From contig LSRX01000303.1 in NCBI GenBank assembly GCA_001939145.1, forward strand, positions 259,399 to 323,398: 64,000 bases of DNA. Reading direction: 5' to 3'. A model generated the notes under the pieces. The model was not told the DNA's origin, did no database searches, and saw only the letters and a program-made list of their open reading frames with translations. The stretch is from Symbiodinium microadriaticum (taxonomy: Eukaryota; Sar; Dinophyceae; Suessiales; Symbiodiniaceae). The translations under genes and the position numbers were made by a program. Shown here in pieces: positions 24,551 to 37,292 of the stretch. Numbering within the stretch: position 1 is the first letter of the stretch; each line of letters opens with the position of its first letter.

Positions 24551-25260
24551 TGTGTGAGAGATTTAGGGCTCACGAAGTTTTGGAGTTAGAGGTTGCAGAT
24601 TCAGCGTTCAGGGTCGTGAGGTTAATTAAATAATAGGGTTGAATAGGGTTTTGGGGTTGGGGGCTTAAGGTTCAATCTGCTTGGGTTCAATAACGGTTTT
24701 TTTACACTCACATTCGCTCAAAGCCAGGCATGGCCTACAGTCTGCAGACAATCGTTCGAGCATAAGCAACCAAGCAGAAGGCCGATTAGGCCACCACTCG
24801 CACGGTTTAGGGTTTAGGGTTTTGGGTTTAGGGCGTTAAGACGTGCCAAGTCATACATCCACCAACAATGCAGAGCCGATGCACACGGCGGACATGACGG
24901 CAGTCCCCTCCAACAACAAACAAAACTATAGCCGAAGCGAACCCAGCCACTAGTTCAGTCGCTGACGCAGACATGTGAAACCACTCAACATCGTACATGG
25001 ACGAAATGAAACCAAACCTTTCAAAGCCAATCACTACCCTTCGCCGTTCACCACCAACTCTCCGCACAATGCATAGAAAGACCAAAGATACCGTCATGCA
25101 CAACTCCATGAGCCAGCCCATTCATGCAAATAAGCATGCACCCTCGTCGCTTCCATGCAGAGAATCACCGCACAACCGCCATGCTGCTGCTCCGCGCTTC
25201 GATTCACAGCCTCCAAGAGGTCATGTAGTATAATACATCATAACAAAATACACATAGTCT

Positions 25261-25351
25261 ACCCATAGGCTCCATACTAGTTCCTTTTGGGGTTCATTTT
25301 TAGGATCCTAGAAGTTAATCCCAAAAAGGAACTACTTTGGAGCCTATGGGT
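25261..25351. mobile_element. Foldback (MITE-like) element, 91 bp
   Basis: Terminal inverted repeats of about 35 bp begin ACCCATAGGCTCCA on both strands and continue through AGTAGTTCCTTTT-type sequence with few mismatches. The centre is about 20 bp. It lies just outside the C tract of module 6. Confidence 0.75.
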
Positions 25352-25412
25352 CCTAAACCCTAAACCTTGAACCACAAATCCCTTTTGCATCCAGGCCTAT
25401 TGCGACTGCCGG

Positions 25413-25770
25413 AACCCCAAATCCTAAACCCCTAAACCCCTAAACCCCTATAAACCCTAAATCCCTAAACCCTAAACCCCTAAATCCCTACACCCTAGTT
25501 TACGACAGCAGTATCTTCAACTCGGGTGGCCCCTTTCAAGGGCCTTCGGCTTCCTCCGAGTCCTCCGCGGGCCTCAGCAGAAAGAGCAGTCTTTGGCTTT
25601 GTTGTTGCATTTCTTGGGCATGTTGATGTTTTAAGGGCGACGAATTTTGGGTTTTAGGGGCTACGGATGTTCGGTTTGGGGTTTAGGGGCTACGGATTTT
25701 CGGCTTAGGGGCTACGGATTTTCGGTTTAGGGTGTAGGGGCTACAGATGTTCGGTTTAGGGTTTAGGGGC
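25413..25770. repeat. Telomere-bounded module 6 with composite tandem repeat
   Basis: C-strand CCCCTAAA units (25413-25495) and a core (25496-25646) are followed by about five units. Each unit is a GGTTTAGG-type telomeric part plus GGGGCTACGGATTTTCGG. This mixes telomere-like and unique sequence in one tandem unit. Confidence 0.75.
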
Positions 25771-26226
25771 TACGGATCTTCTTCGCAGGATCCTTTGGGC
25801 TCATTGCTTTCTCGGTTCAGGGATTCAGTTTTGGGCTAGGGGGAGAGGGCCGATAGTGTTTTTTATATGTATTCTGGCCGATATGCCGTTGTACCCAGAA
25901 AGCCCCAGTTCCCCGGAATCAGGAACATGCCCCGCATTGACATTTTAACAGGGGCTGCATCGTAAGACTTAGGATGTTTTCAATTATATTCTTTGATCAG
26001 GGGGTACAGGGCTCTCGTGGATGCCGCCCTACCATCTCACCTGTGGTGCTACAGCTGGCACACTCGGTGCCCAGATCCTAAAACACCCTGCTCTCGACGC
26101 CAACTCGCCCAGTGTGAAAAGAGCTCATCCAAGCAATGAGGCACCAGTACTATCCCACGACTCCATGCGCCCCCGAAACGATGAGCTCAACCAAGAGACC
26201 TTTTGAGCACTCCATAATCTCTATAA

Positions 26227-26335
26227 CCTATAATTACACGGCTAATCTATAATTACACGGCTAATCTATAATTACACGGCTAATCCATAATTACACGGCT
26301 AACCTATAACTACACGGCTAATCTATAATTACACA
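26227..26335. repeat. 19-bp tandem repeat, about six copies
   Basis: The unit is CTATAATTACACGGCTAAT, repeated with one or two substitutions per copy. Confidence 0.9.
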
Positions 26336-26369
26336 GGCAAAGTGGAAAGAAACACAACCCTTCAGCTCA

Positions 26370-26522
26370 ACCCTAAACCCTAAACCCCAAACCCAACTAG
26401 AACATACACCTACCGAACCCGGCCTCACGACGTCTCAGTCCCCCCAACCGTTGACCCGGCTTAGGGTTTTTTTTAGGGTTTATAGGGTTTATAGGGTTTT
26501 TAGGGTTTATAGGGTTTAGGGG
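26370..26522. repeat. Telomere-bounded module 7
   Basis: A short C tract (26370-26392) and a core (26393-26459) are followed by a G tract of TTTTAGGG/TTTATAGGG variants (26460-26522). Confidence 0.65.
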
Positions 26523-29265
26523 TCCTACTGAAAGGCTTGGAAAGTAGATTCTGAGGAAGGCAACTGCAAGTCGGTTTGCACATTCACTTAGTCAAAAGCC
26601 TATTTGCTGAATACCCTGATCCTTCAAACAAGCCCTAGGCCGAAGCTCAGAACCCACAATAAAGGGCCCGTAATACTTCGAATAGTGGGGGGGTATATTA
26701 TACTATAATTTACACCGGACACCAGAATAGCGTTGGGAACTGGCTAGGCCCTTCCATTACACACCCTTTCCGCACAAAAAAACTCTATCAACCCAGAAAG
26801 AATGAAGCTTGAGTCTTCAAATCACCAGCTTCAACCCCTTAAAACACGAAACTTAAACACTGGAGTTGAACAAATCCTGAACACGAGACTGAGGCTACGG
26901 CTTGCACAAGCTCTTCTCCAGCGACACCTGAGTGGGGTTCAAGGGGCTCTGATTCTTGTTGGGTTTAGGTTTGGGTCGTCAGCGTTCCATTAGGATTTCG
27001 ATGGGGTTGTGTTTCAAGGGGCGAATAAGGAGGGTGTGGGCGATGGGAGTTGCTTGGGGCCGCAGTAGGGCTTTATGGGTGCTTCGGGCTTCAACATGCG
27101 CTTCAACATGGGCGGGCCACAGCACTGGAGTAGGGCGTTGGTATATTGGGATGCGTCCTACGATGCTTAGGCTTATAAGTTTATAAGTATTCCAAAGTTG
27201 TCGTGTTTCTCAGTGCTTCCCCAGCTACATCAAATGATGACGGAACCTTGCCCCTTGCGCAAAAGAGCCCTCAACCCCAACCCCAAAGTCCTAGACGTCG
27301 AGCTTGCCATGCACACAAGCAGCTCTACAAAACATGGCGGCTCCAACTACTCCAACTACCAGCGCTCGCCAAAGCAATGGCACTGAATAAGCAAGTGCAC
27401 CATCAACACTCGGACCCATGGAAGAGCCGCGTAATTACTCTCACACTTCTATCGAGGACTCTCAGGGCTCTGAGGGCTTGAGGTTAGGCTTTTAAGGTCC
27501 GGGCTACACTAGTAGCTGCCCATGCCCGTCCCAACTTCTACCGTGCAGCACAGCGCGTGCTGTTCGTCTGAAAATCGGATGCAACTTTGCATCCTTGCTT
27601 GCGATTCCCAAAGCGATGCTTGAGGTGCAGAGACTCGGCATCAGAAACTTTAACCCCGAAACACTCCAGGAGTTTGATACATCAACGACCCTAACAGCCT
27701 TAAAATCATTGGAACAGGGGCCTGGGGGATGTCCTACTGCAGTTGAAAAAAATATGCATGAAGCCCTGAAGTGCGACTGTTTGCAGTCTGCAAGCACTGT
27801 AATGATACATAACGTTGATCCCTGATTAGCAAACCCGTTCCAGATCGCGTGGTTGAGGGTTCAGGTGCCTAAACTCTTGGGTCAAAGGCACAGTGGCGTC
27901 TGGGGTGTAGGGTTCAGGATATACACACTAGCCCCAACTATTGACGTCTTTGAGGTCCGATTCTCCGGACCTCAGGCACCTGCCGGGTCGACTATGCAAG
28001 TGGCTCGGTCCTTCGGGAGGACCGACAAGACTCAAGTAGTTGCCTGGTTTGCTAAAAGCGGAGATATGGGAAAGTTCAACCTGCTTGGGCTTGATATCGC
28101 GGTCATACTAGCACGACAAGATTAAAGAGGTTACCCAAGAACATGGATCAGACCCTGGTGGTCAGTGGTCAACCCAACAATACCAACTTTAAGTGACCAA
28201 TTAATACCCAAGCGAGGCTTCAAGATGCTTCACATGCAAAAGAGACTGAGTCGAACCCACTGTCGCTGAATGATTAAGGCTCAAGGCTTTGAGTTCTGTG
28301 TGCTTTGGGCTAGGGGCTCTGGGTTCAAGGATTTAGGGAAGGTTTGGCCAAACACCAGATCAGTAAGCCCAGAGCATCAGGTTCCGGGGCTATAGTGAAT
28401 CCCTAAAAGTCGGACACCGGATTAAGGACAAATGGTGCCGGGATTCCCTATACATTACTCTTAAGGACTGAGGCTATTGGGTTTCCAACTTTTGGGCTTC
28501 TACTGTAGGCGTTCAGCATCCTTCTGCTCTCTGTATCTTTCTCCCGAAGGCACCCGTCAGCGTGGAAGATGAGCGGCCGGAGGCTACCAGCGGCTGTTGA
28601 GCCCTATGCGAGCCATTCTATGGCTGTCGGGTGATATTGAAGATTTCAGGGTTTAGGCCAATGGGATTGTAAGAAACTGTTCAGTCCAGCTAGGAGCCCG
28701 GAGCCTTATGCGGAATTTTGTGCAAGGCAACCCTGGCAGCACCAGTGGCTGTAAACCCAACCCAACCTGGGTGCAAGCTTTTAGATGCTTGAGGATTCGA
28801 AGGAATTTTCGGGCGGGAGAAAAAGCCATTGACGCCAATACCCTCTACCCACTGCCCACCTCTTGAGCCCATTGGTGGCAGTTCAATCTAAGTTCATCTG
28901 TCCGCCTCTTATAATATCCGCGAAACGCTATTGCGAGTGTACTCCTACCCTACTCTTCCTTCTCCTAGTCTCGCTTTCCACTACTTCTGCAAGCGCTACT
29001 GCTGTCATCCCTCCTTTAGCCTGCATGTTTTGGCTCTCAACGACACACGCAAGACTTTGCAGACGGCCTTGCAAGGTAAAGTCCTACGCCCTACGGTGAA
29101 AGATGCGGCCTCACTTTGACGTCAACCTTGCTCTTCCTCGCCGGAGCCTGTCAGGAGCTTCAGGCTTCGGGCATCTTAGGGCCATAGTAGAGGCTGTGAG
29201 TCTTGCTGGAATGGGACCCATAATAAATTCTGTAATGATTTGTTGAAGGTTAGGGCTTAGGCTTG
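26523..29265. other. Gene-poor stretch, 2.7 kb
   Basis: No recognised gene. Short frames at 27203-27481, 27504-27797 and 27853-28125 show no known domain. A small hairpin element lies at 28391-28452. Confidence 0.4.
28391..28452. repeat. Small imperfect inverted repeat
   Basis: CTATAGTGAATCCC at 28391 pairs with GGGATTCCCTATAC at about 28440, with one internal mismatch and mismatched terminal bases. Inner GACACCGG and GGTGCCGG pair partly. It may be a decayed foldback element. Confidence 0.4.
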
Positions 29266-29269
29266 TGCT

Positions 29270-29475
29270 TTTGGTTTAGGGTTTAGGGTTTAGTGCTTTT
29301 GGCTTGTTTTAAGTAGTGTAGTTGGGGCATGAGCATGATGTTGAGACCGTCGACCAAAAGGTGGCCTCCTGGATCCACATTGAGTCTCTGGGTGGTCGGG
29401 CTTAGGGTTCAGGGTTTAGGGGGTTAGGGGTTTAGGGTTGTGTTTTGGTTTAGGGGTTTAGGGTTTAGGGTCATT
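29270..29475 (+). repeat. Interstitial telomere-like tracts, G-strand
   Basis: TTTAGGG units occur at 29276-29293 and, more densely, at 29400-29475. Confidence 0.7.
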
Positions 29476-29764
29476 GGGGTCCTGGTGGTCCTGGTGGTCC
29501 GTGGTCGTCATGCTCGTCGTGCTGCTCCATCACTTGTTGGGGATCTAGGCTGGTACAAGTAGGCAAAGGCCCCTGATGCAATGCAGCTTGAAGCCAGAAG
29601 GTAATACAGCAACCTTCATGGTATGTAGGTTTTATAAGGCCTTAGGGCCCAGGATTTGAGGTCAAGAGCGGCTGGGATTCAACGGTCGGGCTGGCCCTCC
29701 AGACTAAGTCGTCACAGCCTACATGAACCTGTCGACGGCACAATCCGACTCAAAGGAGATGCCC

Positions 29765-29828
29765 TCCACCCTAAACCCCTAAACCCCTAGGCCCTAAACC
29801 CTAAATCCCTAAACCCTAAACCCTCCAC
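29765..29828 (-). repeat. Interstitial telomere-like tract, C-strand
   Basis: About eight CCCTAAA and CCCCTAAA units. Confidence 0.75.
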
Positions 29829-32800
29829 CCTCAGTTTGGTCTCGTCGGATTTTTCGACTCCAAGCCCCGACGCGGAAAATGTCGTGCCGCCTTCTGCTGC
29901 TTGAGGCTCACCTGCACAGCAAAGGGCTTTCGGTCTGTTCCACTACGCAGCCCGAACAAAAAGCTGTGAAGGTCTAGAAACAAGCTTTAGTAAACCTTCA
30001 GGGTTGAGGGTGTCGGGGCAGAAAGTGCTTTGAGGTCTTTTTGCTTGCCTTCTGCACGCTAGATTTGTGATCCGATTGGCAGGGTTGAATCCGGGGTTGG
30101 GGGCGGGTGGATTGTGGGGCTTCAGAACGTCAGGGTTTTGGGGTCAAGGGTGTGAGGTGGCAGGTTTGCGGTGCAGTTTGAAGGCACCTAGGCTAGATGA
30201 AGGTATTTTTGCAAGCAAGACCCGCGCAGCAGGGTGGAGCAAGTGCCAAAGATAATTGTCAGTCGGGGTAGTTGAACAGAGTAAAATGCGTGATGCAGAC
30301 CACTCACTGCATGCCTCTTCACTGTTGCTGCTCACTTGATTGGGCTGTAGGCACGGCACTTTCTGAAGTTTGGGTTCGGGCATTGGGTTTTGCTACAACA
30401 GGGGAGCTTCTATGAAAGCTTGTCGAGACTTGCTTAATAAATAGATGATAAGGATGATGATGAGGAGGAGGATGGTATGCAAACGGGACATGCAAGCATG
30501 GCAGTGCTGCTTGTGCGAGAAGGTTGCGATTCACTGCGGGGTGGAAAAGTTGAGCACTTCGTCGTCGCCAGGAAGCCGCACATGTGAGGAACCCCAAACC
30601 TCAAACTTTATGAGATGTTTGATATTCTAGTTACACTTCGACACCCTGAGACTGAACCCTGATTCAGAAACCAACAGCTCTACAAATCCTTCCTGAACCC
30701 TACAAAGCATTATTGTAGCTATAGCACTGCATAGTAGAATATAGTACTAGATATTGCCTTTTTTGCATTATACACTACTTTGTATCATAAATTTAAATAG
30801 AGCAGCGTACTCCTACAATCACCCACAGAAACTCCCGATCTGACTCAGCAAAGCTCTGCGCTTCCAACAGTCCCATGTCCAAAAGCACCCGGGTCTAAAC
30901 GTAAGCGCGTACATGTAGGTTATCGTAGTTTAAGGCAGGGTAAACACCCCTCAGCCCCAAACCCCCAAACCCTGAACCCGGTAACCCGTTTTTTTTGAAA
31001 CCGGACTTGATGACTGCCCCCGGTAACCCTAAACCCTAAACCCCCTAACACCAAACCCTGAACCCGGTCTCCGAACCTCCGCCTGCTGGCCGCAACATGC
31101 CCTGGCGGAGGAACTGTGCCCTGAGCCATGTCAACAAGTTTCAGATTAAGGGAGCAACGAGGTACTTCGGCAGGGGTTGAGTCGGGTGTAGCAGCTTCTG
31201 GGTTCCAGGCTTGCAGGTTAGGGGATGTTAGAGCAGAGAAGCAAATTTGACAAGCTCCGGCTCTGCAGTTGAGTCCGAAAGGAGTCGAACGCCTGCTCCT
31301 AGAAAGCGGGCTTTCTATGATGGCATCTTGCAGGGGCCCTAAAAAGGGGTTCTGCATGGCTCTCTACGACGGTCTCTATAAAAGGATCCTACACGGATTC
31401 ATGTATCGAAGTGGAGAGAGGAGCCTAGACTCGGCTTAGACTCGCTCTAGCTGCGAACCTCAGCATCAGGACCATCAACTCCTGTTTTGCCGAACTGGAT
31501 ATGAACTCCCTTGTGTTCAACCCAGTCTCGAGGCACCAGCTTGGAGGATCTTTTGAGACTCCCCAAACCCTAAAGCCTACCTGTGAGTCCAAGAACCTAC
31601 CGTTTTAAGGGTTAGACCCTCTGATTCAGGCGTCAGAACCTACTAGTTTTAATGTTGTAGGGTTTGGGGTTACAGGTAAGGCTCGAAAGGCCTCTGCCCT
31701 AAGTTTATCCGAGGCCCAACCTTTCGCGAGCCAGTGATGGCAGGTGATTGCAATACTGCGCTCCGAGTCTCAGCAGCTCTTGCGGCACCCGCACAAAGCG
31801 CACCTACGCAGATGCACTTACCGCTCTTACGGCTTACCGCAGCCATCATCACGATGTCAATTTGCTGCTGGTTTTTTCCGTGGCTGTCCTCCTAAAAGCA
31901 CCCTCTGGAGGCTACCCAACTAACGCTGTGAGATTCGGCCAGGACTGAGCCTGTCAGGGTAGGCTAGGGCTTTAGGGTTTACGGCCAGGTTGCTGTAGGG
32001 AAGAGCTGGCAAGTGGAACCCTGAACTAACAACAATTAATTACTCTATCACTATCCTTCCCCTTTCTGTCTACGTACGTCTGTACAAGTGTTACAAGTGT
32101 AGATGTGCGAGACGTTAAACACGAAAGCATGTTAAACACATATACCTACCTACACATGTACGTGCACATATAAACTACTGGTAGCATACACATGCGTGAA
32201 CACACAAATGCACACATGCACACATAAACATGAATGCACACATATATGCATCCATACATCCACGACAAGGTCTACATCCCAGGCCGATGAAGCCTTGCAT
32301 GCCTAGCCTTTCCAATGGCATGCAAGCACGGTCGCGCTGCCTGGCCGTCTGGCCCCAACATGCGTAGCCCCACGAAGTTTGAGCCGTCCTCCTCGCCTGC
32401 AGGTGAGGACTGCAAACATTGGCATCGCTGGAATGGTTATGCTTGTGATTGTTAATGCTGAACTTTAGGAACTTGGCTATCGTATCTGAACTTGGAGGAA
32501 GTGAACCATGTAAACAGAAGGGTTGAAGCAATGACAACAACAAGTCAGAGATGCTTCCCAACTATGTAGAGGATATTCTTGAAGCCCGTTTTCGTCTGAT
32601 GAATGCTACCTCTGTAGGTCCGGGCAGCATTCGAAACGCCCCATAGGACATTGGGGCTGCACTACATGGGTGCCCCCAGGTGCATTGTTTAGGCCTTTGC
32701 TCGCTTTGTTTCGGATTCACTATAGCTTTGAGCACATTCGCCAGATGCCCAAGTGCTGCGCGAACCCGTGAATCCCTCCCCTGAACCAAGTGCCCTTAAC

Positions 32801-33225
32801 CCGGACAGGCTGGGTCTTGCCTTCTTCCTCCTGTTCCTCTGCTTCTGCGCCCTCAGAGAGTATTCGGTAGTCCTGGGCACGAAATTACACGCAAAGTCTA
32901 ACAACACCTCAAACCCCTGACCCAGCCGCTGTAAGCAAAACAATTCCTGAAGCGGCATGCTGATGCTGCACTGTCTCGGACCCTGCAATTAACTGGTATC
33001 CTAAGCCGCCGGATGAGCAAAATGAAACGCAACTCACGCAATTGAGTTTACAGCTTGTGGTTTCGGGGTTGAGGCCGTGCGGGGAGAGGCACAGCGGACT
33101 TGGTCTGAATATCCCCCATACCCGAGCTCGAAACCCAAAGAAGAAATCAAGGCGGTTAGAAACGCCTTGCCCTGCTGCCCATGTCGCATAAGGACGGAGG
33201 TGAAACGAAAAACATACGACTGCTG
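29829..33225. other. Gene-poor stretch, 3.4 kb
   Basis: No supported gene. A short C-strand tract lies at 31027-31048. Minus-strand frames at 30920-31357 and 32175-32561 are unrecognised. Confidence 0.4.
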
Positions 33226-33525
33226 CTGGTACTATACTAGTACTCCTTGTACTGTTTCTATTGATAATCATACATATTACTATTGCTACTGCATGTTATT
33301 ACACTGCTGCTGCTACTACTACTACTACTACTACTACGACGACTACTACTACTGCCACTTTCGAGGACGAGGACGAGGGGCAGGACTGGGACTGTGACTA
33401 GTTCTAGTAGGACTAGAATAGCTCAGAATAACGACTGCAGATGCTACGACGACTACTATGACTACGATGACGACGACGACGACGAATACCAGTGCTGCTG
33501 CTGCTGCTGCTGCTGCTGCTATGCA
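33226..33525. repeat. Trinucleotide repeats (CTA)n, (GAC)n, (CTG)n
   Basis: CTA units at about 33314-33355, GAC/GAT units at 33452-33485 and CTG units at 33493-33520. Homopolymeric peptide frames here are artefacts unless transcription is shown. Confidence 0.9.
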
Positions 33526-34445
33526 CTTTGACGACCTCAACAACGGCTGCCCTCATCGACTGAATACAAGTAGCCAAAGGAACGGAACATACTATGCTGC
33601 CCCCCGCCCCCCCGGCATCCCGAAACGAGTGTAACTCCTCCTGTCAAGAATCCTCAATGTCCTCAGCGCTGCTGCCGATGGCAAATGCCCAGAGATCACT
33701 GAAGTGAGGTCCTGAAAAATTCAATGTCATATTGAGCCCTACAGTAGGTATGTAGATCAGGGTTGTGGGTACACTGAGTTACACTACCCTACACCATTTG
33801 GGGCCCTAAGCCCTAGCCCTAAACTCCTAAAACTTATCAATTATGCAACCTCCGACAAAACAGATCATCATCCCCTCGAGGAGTACTCTCCGAGGCTGTT
33901 GCCATGGAGGATAAAACACTTTTCAACTCGAAAGGGTTTGGGCTTTATAGCGTTGCAAGGCTTTGGAATTCGGGGTCGATTGTTTAGGGTTTTGGGAGCC
34001 TGGAAAACTACAGGGTCTAGCGTTGGCCGGGCGGGAGGGTTAGGGACATAGGGCTTCGCGCGATTCATCCGTTTTCCAGCGTCTGCGGGGATATTGAACT
34101 AACAGGAAGTAGCCGAGTGGCATGGTGACACTGGCGATTCGAATAACTAGTGGCTCAGCAAGGGCGTCTTGTTGTAGTGCTGAACCTCCGACATAACCAT
34201 CGGGTGGTTCAGTTCCTCCGCTACCCTCGGTAGCTCTGAACAGTACCATGGCCTTGCAAAATTAAGGAAGCCTAGCAAAGAATAGAGCCTAGCATAGTCG
34301 GGCCTTCGCTGTAAAGACTCCGAAAGTTAAGTACGCATTAACCCCAACCCTAAACTGCCTTCACCGAACCTTCTAAACTACCCTAAAAACTCCTCATTTT
34401 TCCACAGGCTTGAACTGAGCTCGCCCGGCCAAATCCCTCGCAACA
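33526..34445. other. Gene-poor stretch
   Basis: No recognised gene. Confidence 0.4.
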
Positions 34446-34627
34446 CACCCCTAAACCCTAAACCCTAAAACTCATCCCTGCCAGCAAAGCCCTACTCGCA
34501 AAGAAGGCTTCCTCGCCTGTTTCCCAGCCGCCGAAGATCACAACCAGTGGTGCCCACGGGGCGAGGCAGGCCTCGGCATTTTGAGGTTTTTGGAGGATTT
34601 TAGGGCTCAGGGTTTAGGGTTTAGGGG
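34446..34627. repeat. Telomere-bounded module 8
   Basis: A short C tract (34446-34470) and a core (34471-34597) with TTCCTCGCCTG sequence are followed by a short G tract (34598-34627). Confidence 0.6.
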
Positions 34628-35309
34628 GTCTGACGCTTGGAGTTTGGGGCTTCGGGCTTGCGCTTGAGAGCTTGCCCCAAGTCCTAAACCCCAAGCTCGA
34701 AACCCTCGCCTCCTTCTCAAACAGTTCTCCGGAGTTTCAAGTTTCAGAGTGTCACAGACTTTATTGTAGAGGCAGAGGGAAGATCCCTCGTTGTAAAGGG
34801 CCCGCAAACAGCGCAACATAGGCGCCTCAATACTCAGATTCGGGTTCGGGATGGCTTTGGGGCAGATTATGACGTAATCCTGTCCCTAAACCCTAAACAC
34901 TGTAGGGGCTATACGGGAATACTCAGAGAAATCCCGAAGCCCGAAAGAGTCATCTCACGTGCTGGACAGAAGGCGGCATAAGACATGCATCAAAATCAGG
35001 GGTTTTGGCGTTATTTTGCCTCCTTCTTGGCTAGGGCGAACCTACGATGCATGTTTAGGGGTTATACGGGTTTCTGGTTTCGGGCTCTGGGGTTGCTTTA
35101 GGGTTTCGAGGTGGGCAGTGTACGCAGCAGCGGCGCAAAGGGAGACCGTAGGGGCAGGTTCTTCAGACCGTTTAAACAGCAACACAACCCGGGAACAACG
35201 TTTATAGAGCCATAAATGGGGACCCCTTATATCTAGAACCCCTACCGCACGCTCGCCCATAAAGGGAAAGGTCTGAAAGGAACCCTTAAATGGGACTCGC
35301 TCCAGGAAC

Positions 35310-35812
35310 CCCGAAGCCCTAAACCCTAAACCCTGAACCTAAACCCTAAACCCCAAACCCTAAACCCTAACGGCCCTAAACCCTGAACCCTAGACCCTAA
35401 AGGCCCTGAACCCCGAGCCCTAAACGAACCCGAAGCCCCCTGTGCGCTATCGAGAGGCTGCTCCGTGCATCTTCCGGCCCACTGGCAAGGCCGCCTCCGC
35501 TCCTCAAGTACGGTTCTCGGTTTAAGGTTTTCGGCTTAGGGATTAGAGGTTTAGGGGTTTAAGGTTTTTGATTTAGGGTTCCTCCGCTCCTCTAGTTCTC
35601 GGTTTTTCCCACCCGCCCAGCTGACTAGGTCGCACCGCAGGGAACTCGTCCGAAGGCACTTCGCTACGCCGATAGTAGAGGTCAAGGCTCGGTTTAGGGT
35701 TTAGTATTTAGGGTTTTCGGCTTAGGGATTAGTGATTTAGGGGTTAGGGTTTTCGATTTAGGGGTTTAGGTTTTATACGGTTTAGGGTTTAGGGGTTTGG
35801 GATCTTTTCTTG
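35310..35812. repeat. Telomere-bounded module 9
   Basis: The C-strand tract (35310-35427) is followed by a core (35428-35517) containing AAGGCCGCCTCCGCTC at 35487, identical to the module 10 core. The G-strand tract runs from 35518 to 35812, interrupted by a second CTCCGCTCCTC segment at about 35583. Confidence 0.75.
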
Positions 35813-35839
35813 CCCCTTCAGGGCTCCTTTAAGGGTTCG

Positions 35840-35950
35840 TACTGTTGATGATATAAATCCTGCATTACCTTAAGGACCCTAATCTATGGGAATTCTGGTA
35901 TATTCCTCCTTATTAGTATGGGTAACGCAGGATTTATATCATCAACCGTA
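35840..35950. mobile_element. MITE-like family B, copy 1 (111 bp)
   Basis: Terminal inverted repeats of 30 bp begin TACTGTTGATGATATAAATC and, on the other strand, TACGGTTGATGATATAAATC, with two mismatches in all. A second copy in opposite orientation lies at 37293-37397. The centre carries a TACCTTAAGGACC motif also found at the ends of family A. Confidence 0.85.
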
Positions 35951-37292
35951 AGATCAGGAGTGGAATGCCCCGGCATTGACCCAGGCGCGTGGTGTCAAAG
36001 ACCGCTTGGACAGACCTCGCCCCTCCGAACAGTATGTTTCGGTGAACAAGGTCTTTTGAAAAGTCAGAAACAGCCGCAACCCCAGACTAACCCGTGAATC
36101 CTCTTGAAACCCTACAGCCAGTACAAGCCCTTCTGACAAACCACTGAAACGCCAAACAGCCACATAAAAAGCAACACAAGAAACATCAAAACCTGAACCT
36201 GAACCGTACCAATCGCGAGTTCTTTGCTTGCAGCCGCGCCTCCCTCTTCGCCCTCGACAGGCCTGACGAGATTCGCAGCTACTCTCCTCAACACATTTCA
36301 ACCTGTCGAATCAACAACCTGCTGTTTAAGCTTGTGCCCCGTGTTTTTGGAGGCCATAGCCCTACGTATACTGCCAGCGTTCAAAGTCTAGGCCTCCTCA
36401 TTCGCTTGGTCGTAAACCTCGTGGCGGGAATTGGAAGGTCATGTGGGGTCCTGGTTTTATAGGCTCCTTGTTTTATGCAGCTCTTTGTTCTGCGAGAAAA
36501 ATCGTCATGAGAACAAGAATGATGCTTGCTGCATGGGCATCCAGGATAAATCTGCCCACCTCGGCTGGCCGGGAAGCAACCCGATACTGGTCCTCAATCC
36601 CCTAAGCTAGGGCCTTGCTACATAATTAGCATAGGGTTGGTTTGAGGGGTTCTAGAAATATCTACGAAGGTTACTCTCTCTCTCTCTCTATATATATATA
36701 TATGGGTTTGCGTTTAATATACGTGCCCTCAGCCCCTAGCGATAACAACCGAATGAGAACCACAGTAGGGGTTAAAGGTTAGGGTCTTGAGGTTTAGGGG
36801 TATGCCTGCAGCCTCCCTGCTAAACAAGCAGCGATGCGTCATATCCTACGCTCCAAGGGCGCCTGAGCCCGAGTCCCTGAATGAAGTCTGGAAAGGCCCG
36901 ACATCCTCAAGGCAAGATCCACGGCCCCAAATCCTGAACCTTTCTGTTATGCACCCTCAGCCTCATACCCTTCAATCCTCCGTTAAGCTTCAAACTCTAC
37001 ACACAGTAGACACTAAACCCTCAACCCGAAAACAACGCCGCACACTCCCTAAACTCGAAATCTTTACTAAACTCTCGACCCCACGTGCTACAATCTGAAC
37101 CAAACTCGAAGCCCTTACCCTGAAGCCTACTGCTACTACACACAAAAACCCCCACAGTAACAATATTGATGATCATACGATAGTAGTGCTAAGAATGATC
37201 CTAACCGTACAACAAAGAACTTGCAGTAATAACAATAATGATAGTAATACTTATAATCATAATCATAGTCAGAATAACAACCCTCCAAGTCC
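35951..37292. other. Gene-poor stretch between family B copies
   Basis: A CT run plus TA run lies at about 36673-36702. No recognised gene. Confidence 0.4.

Noticed and set aside
31250..31330. tRNA-like GTTCGACTCC box on the minus strand
   Set aside because: The T-arm stem does not pair and no acceptor or anticodon stem could be drawn.
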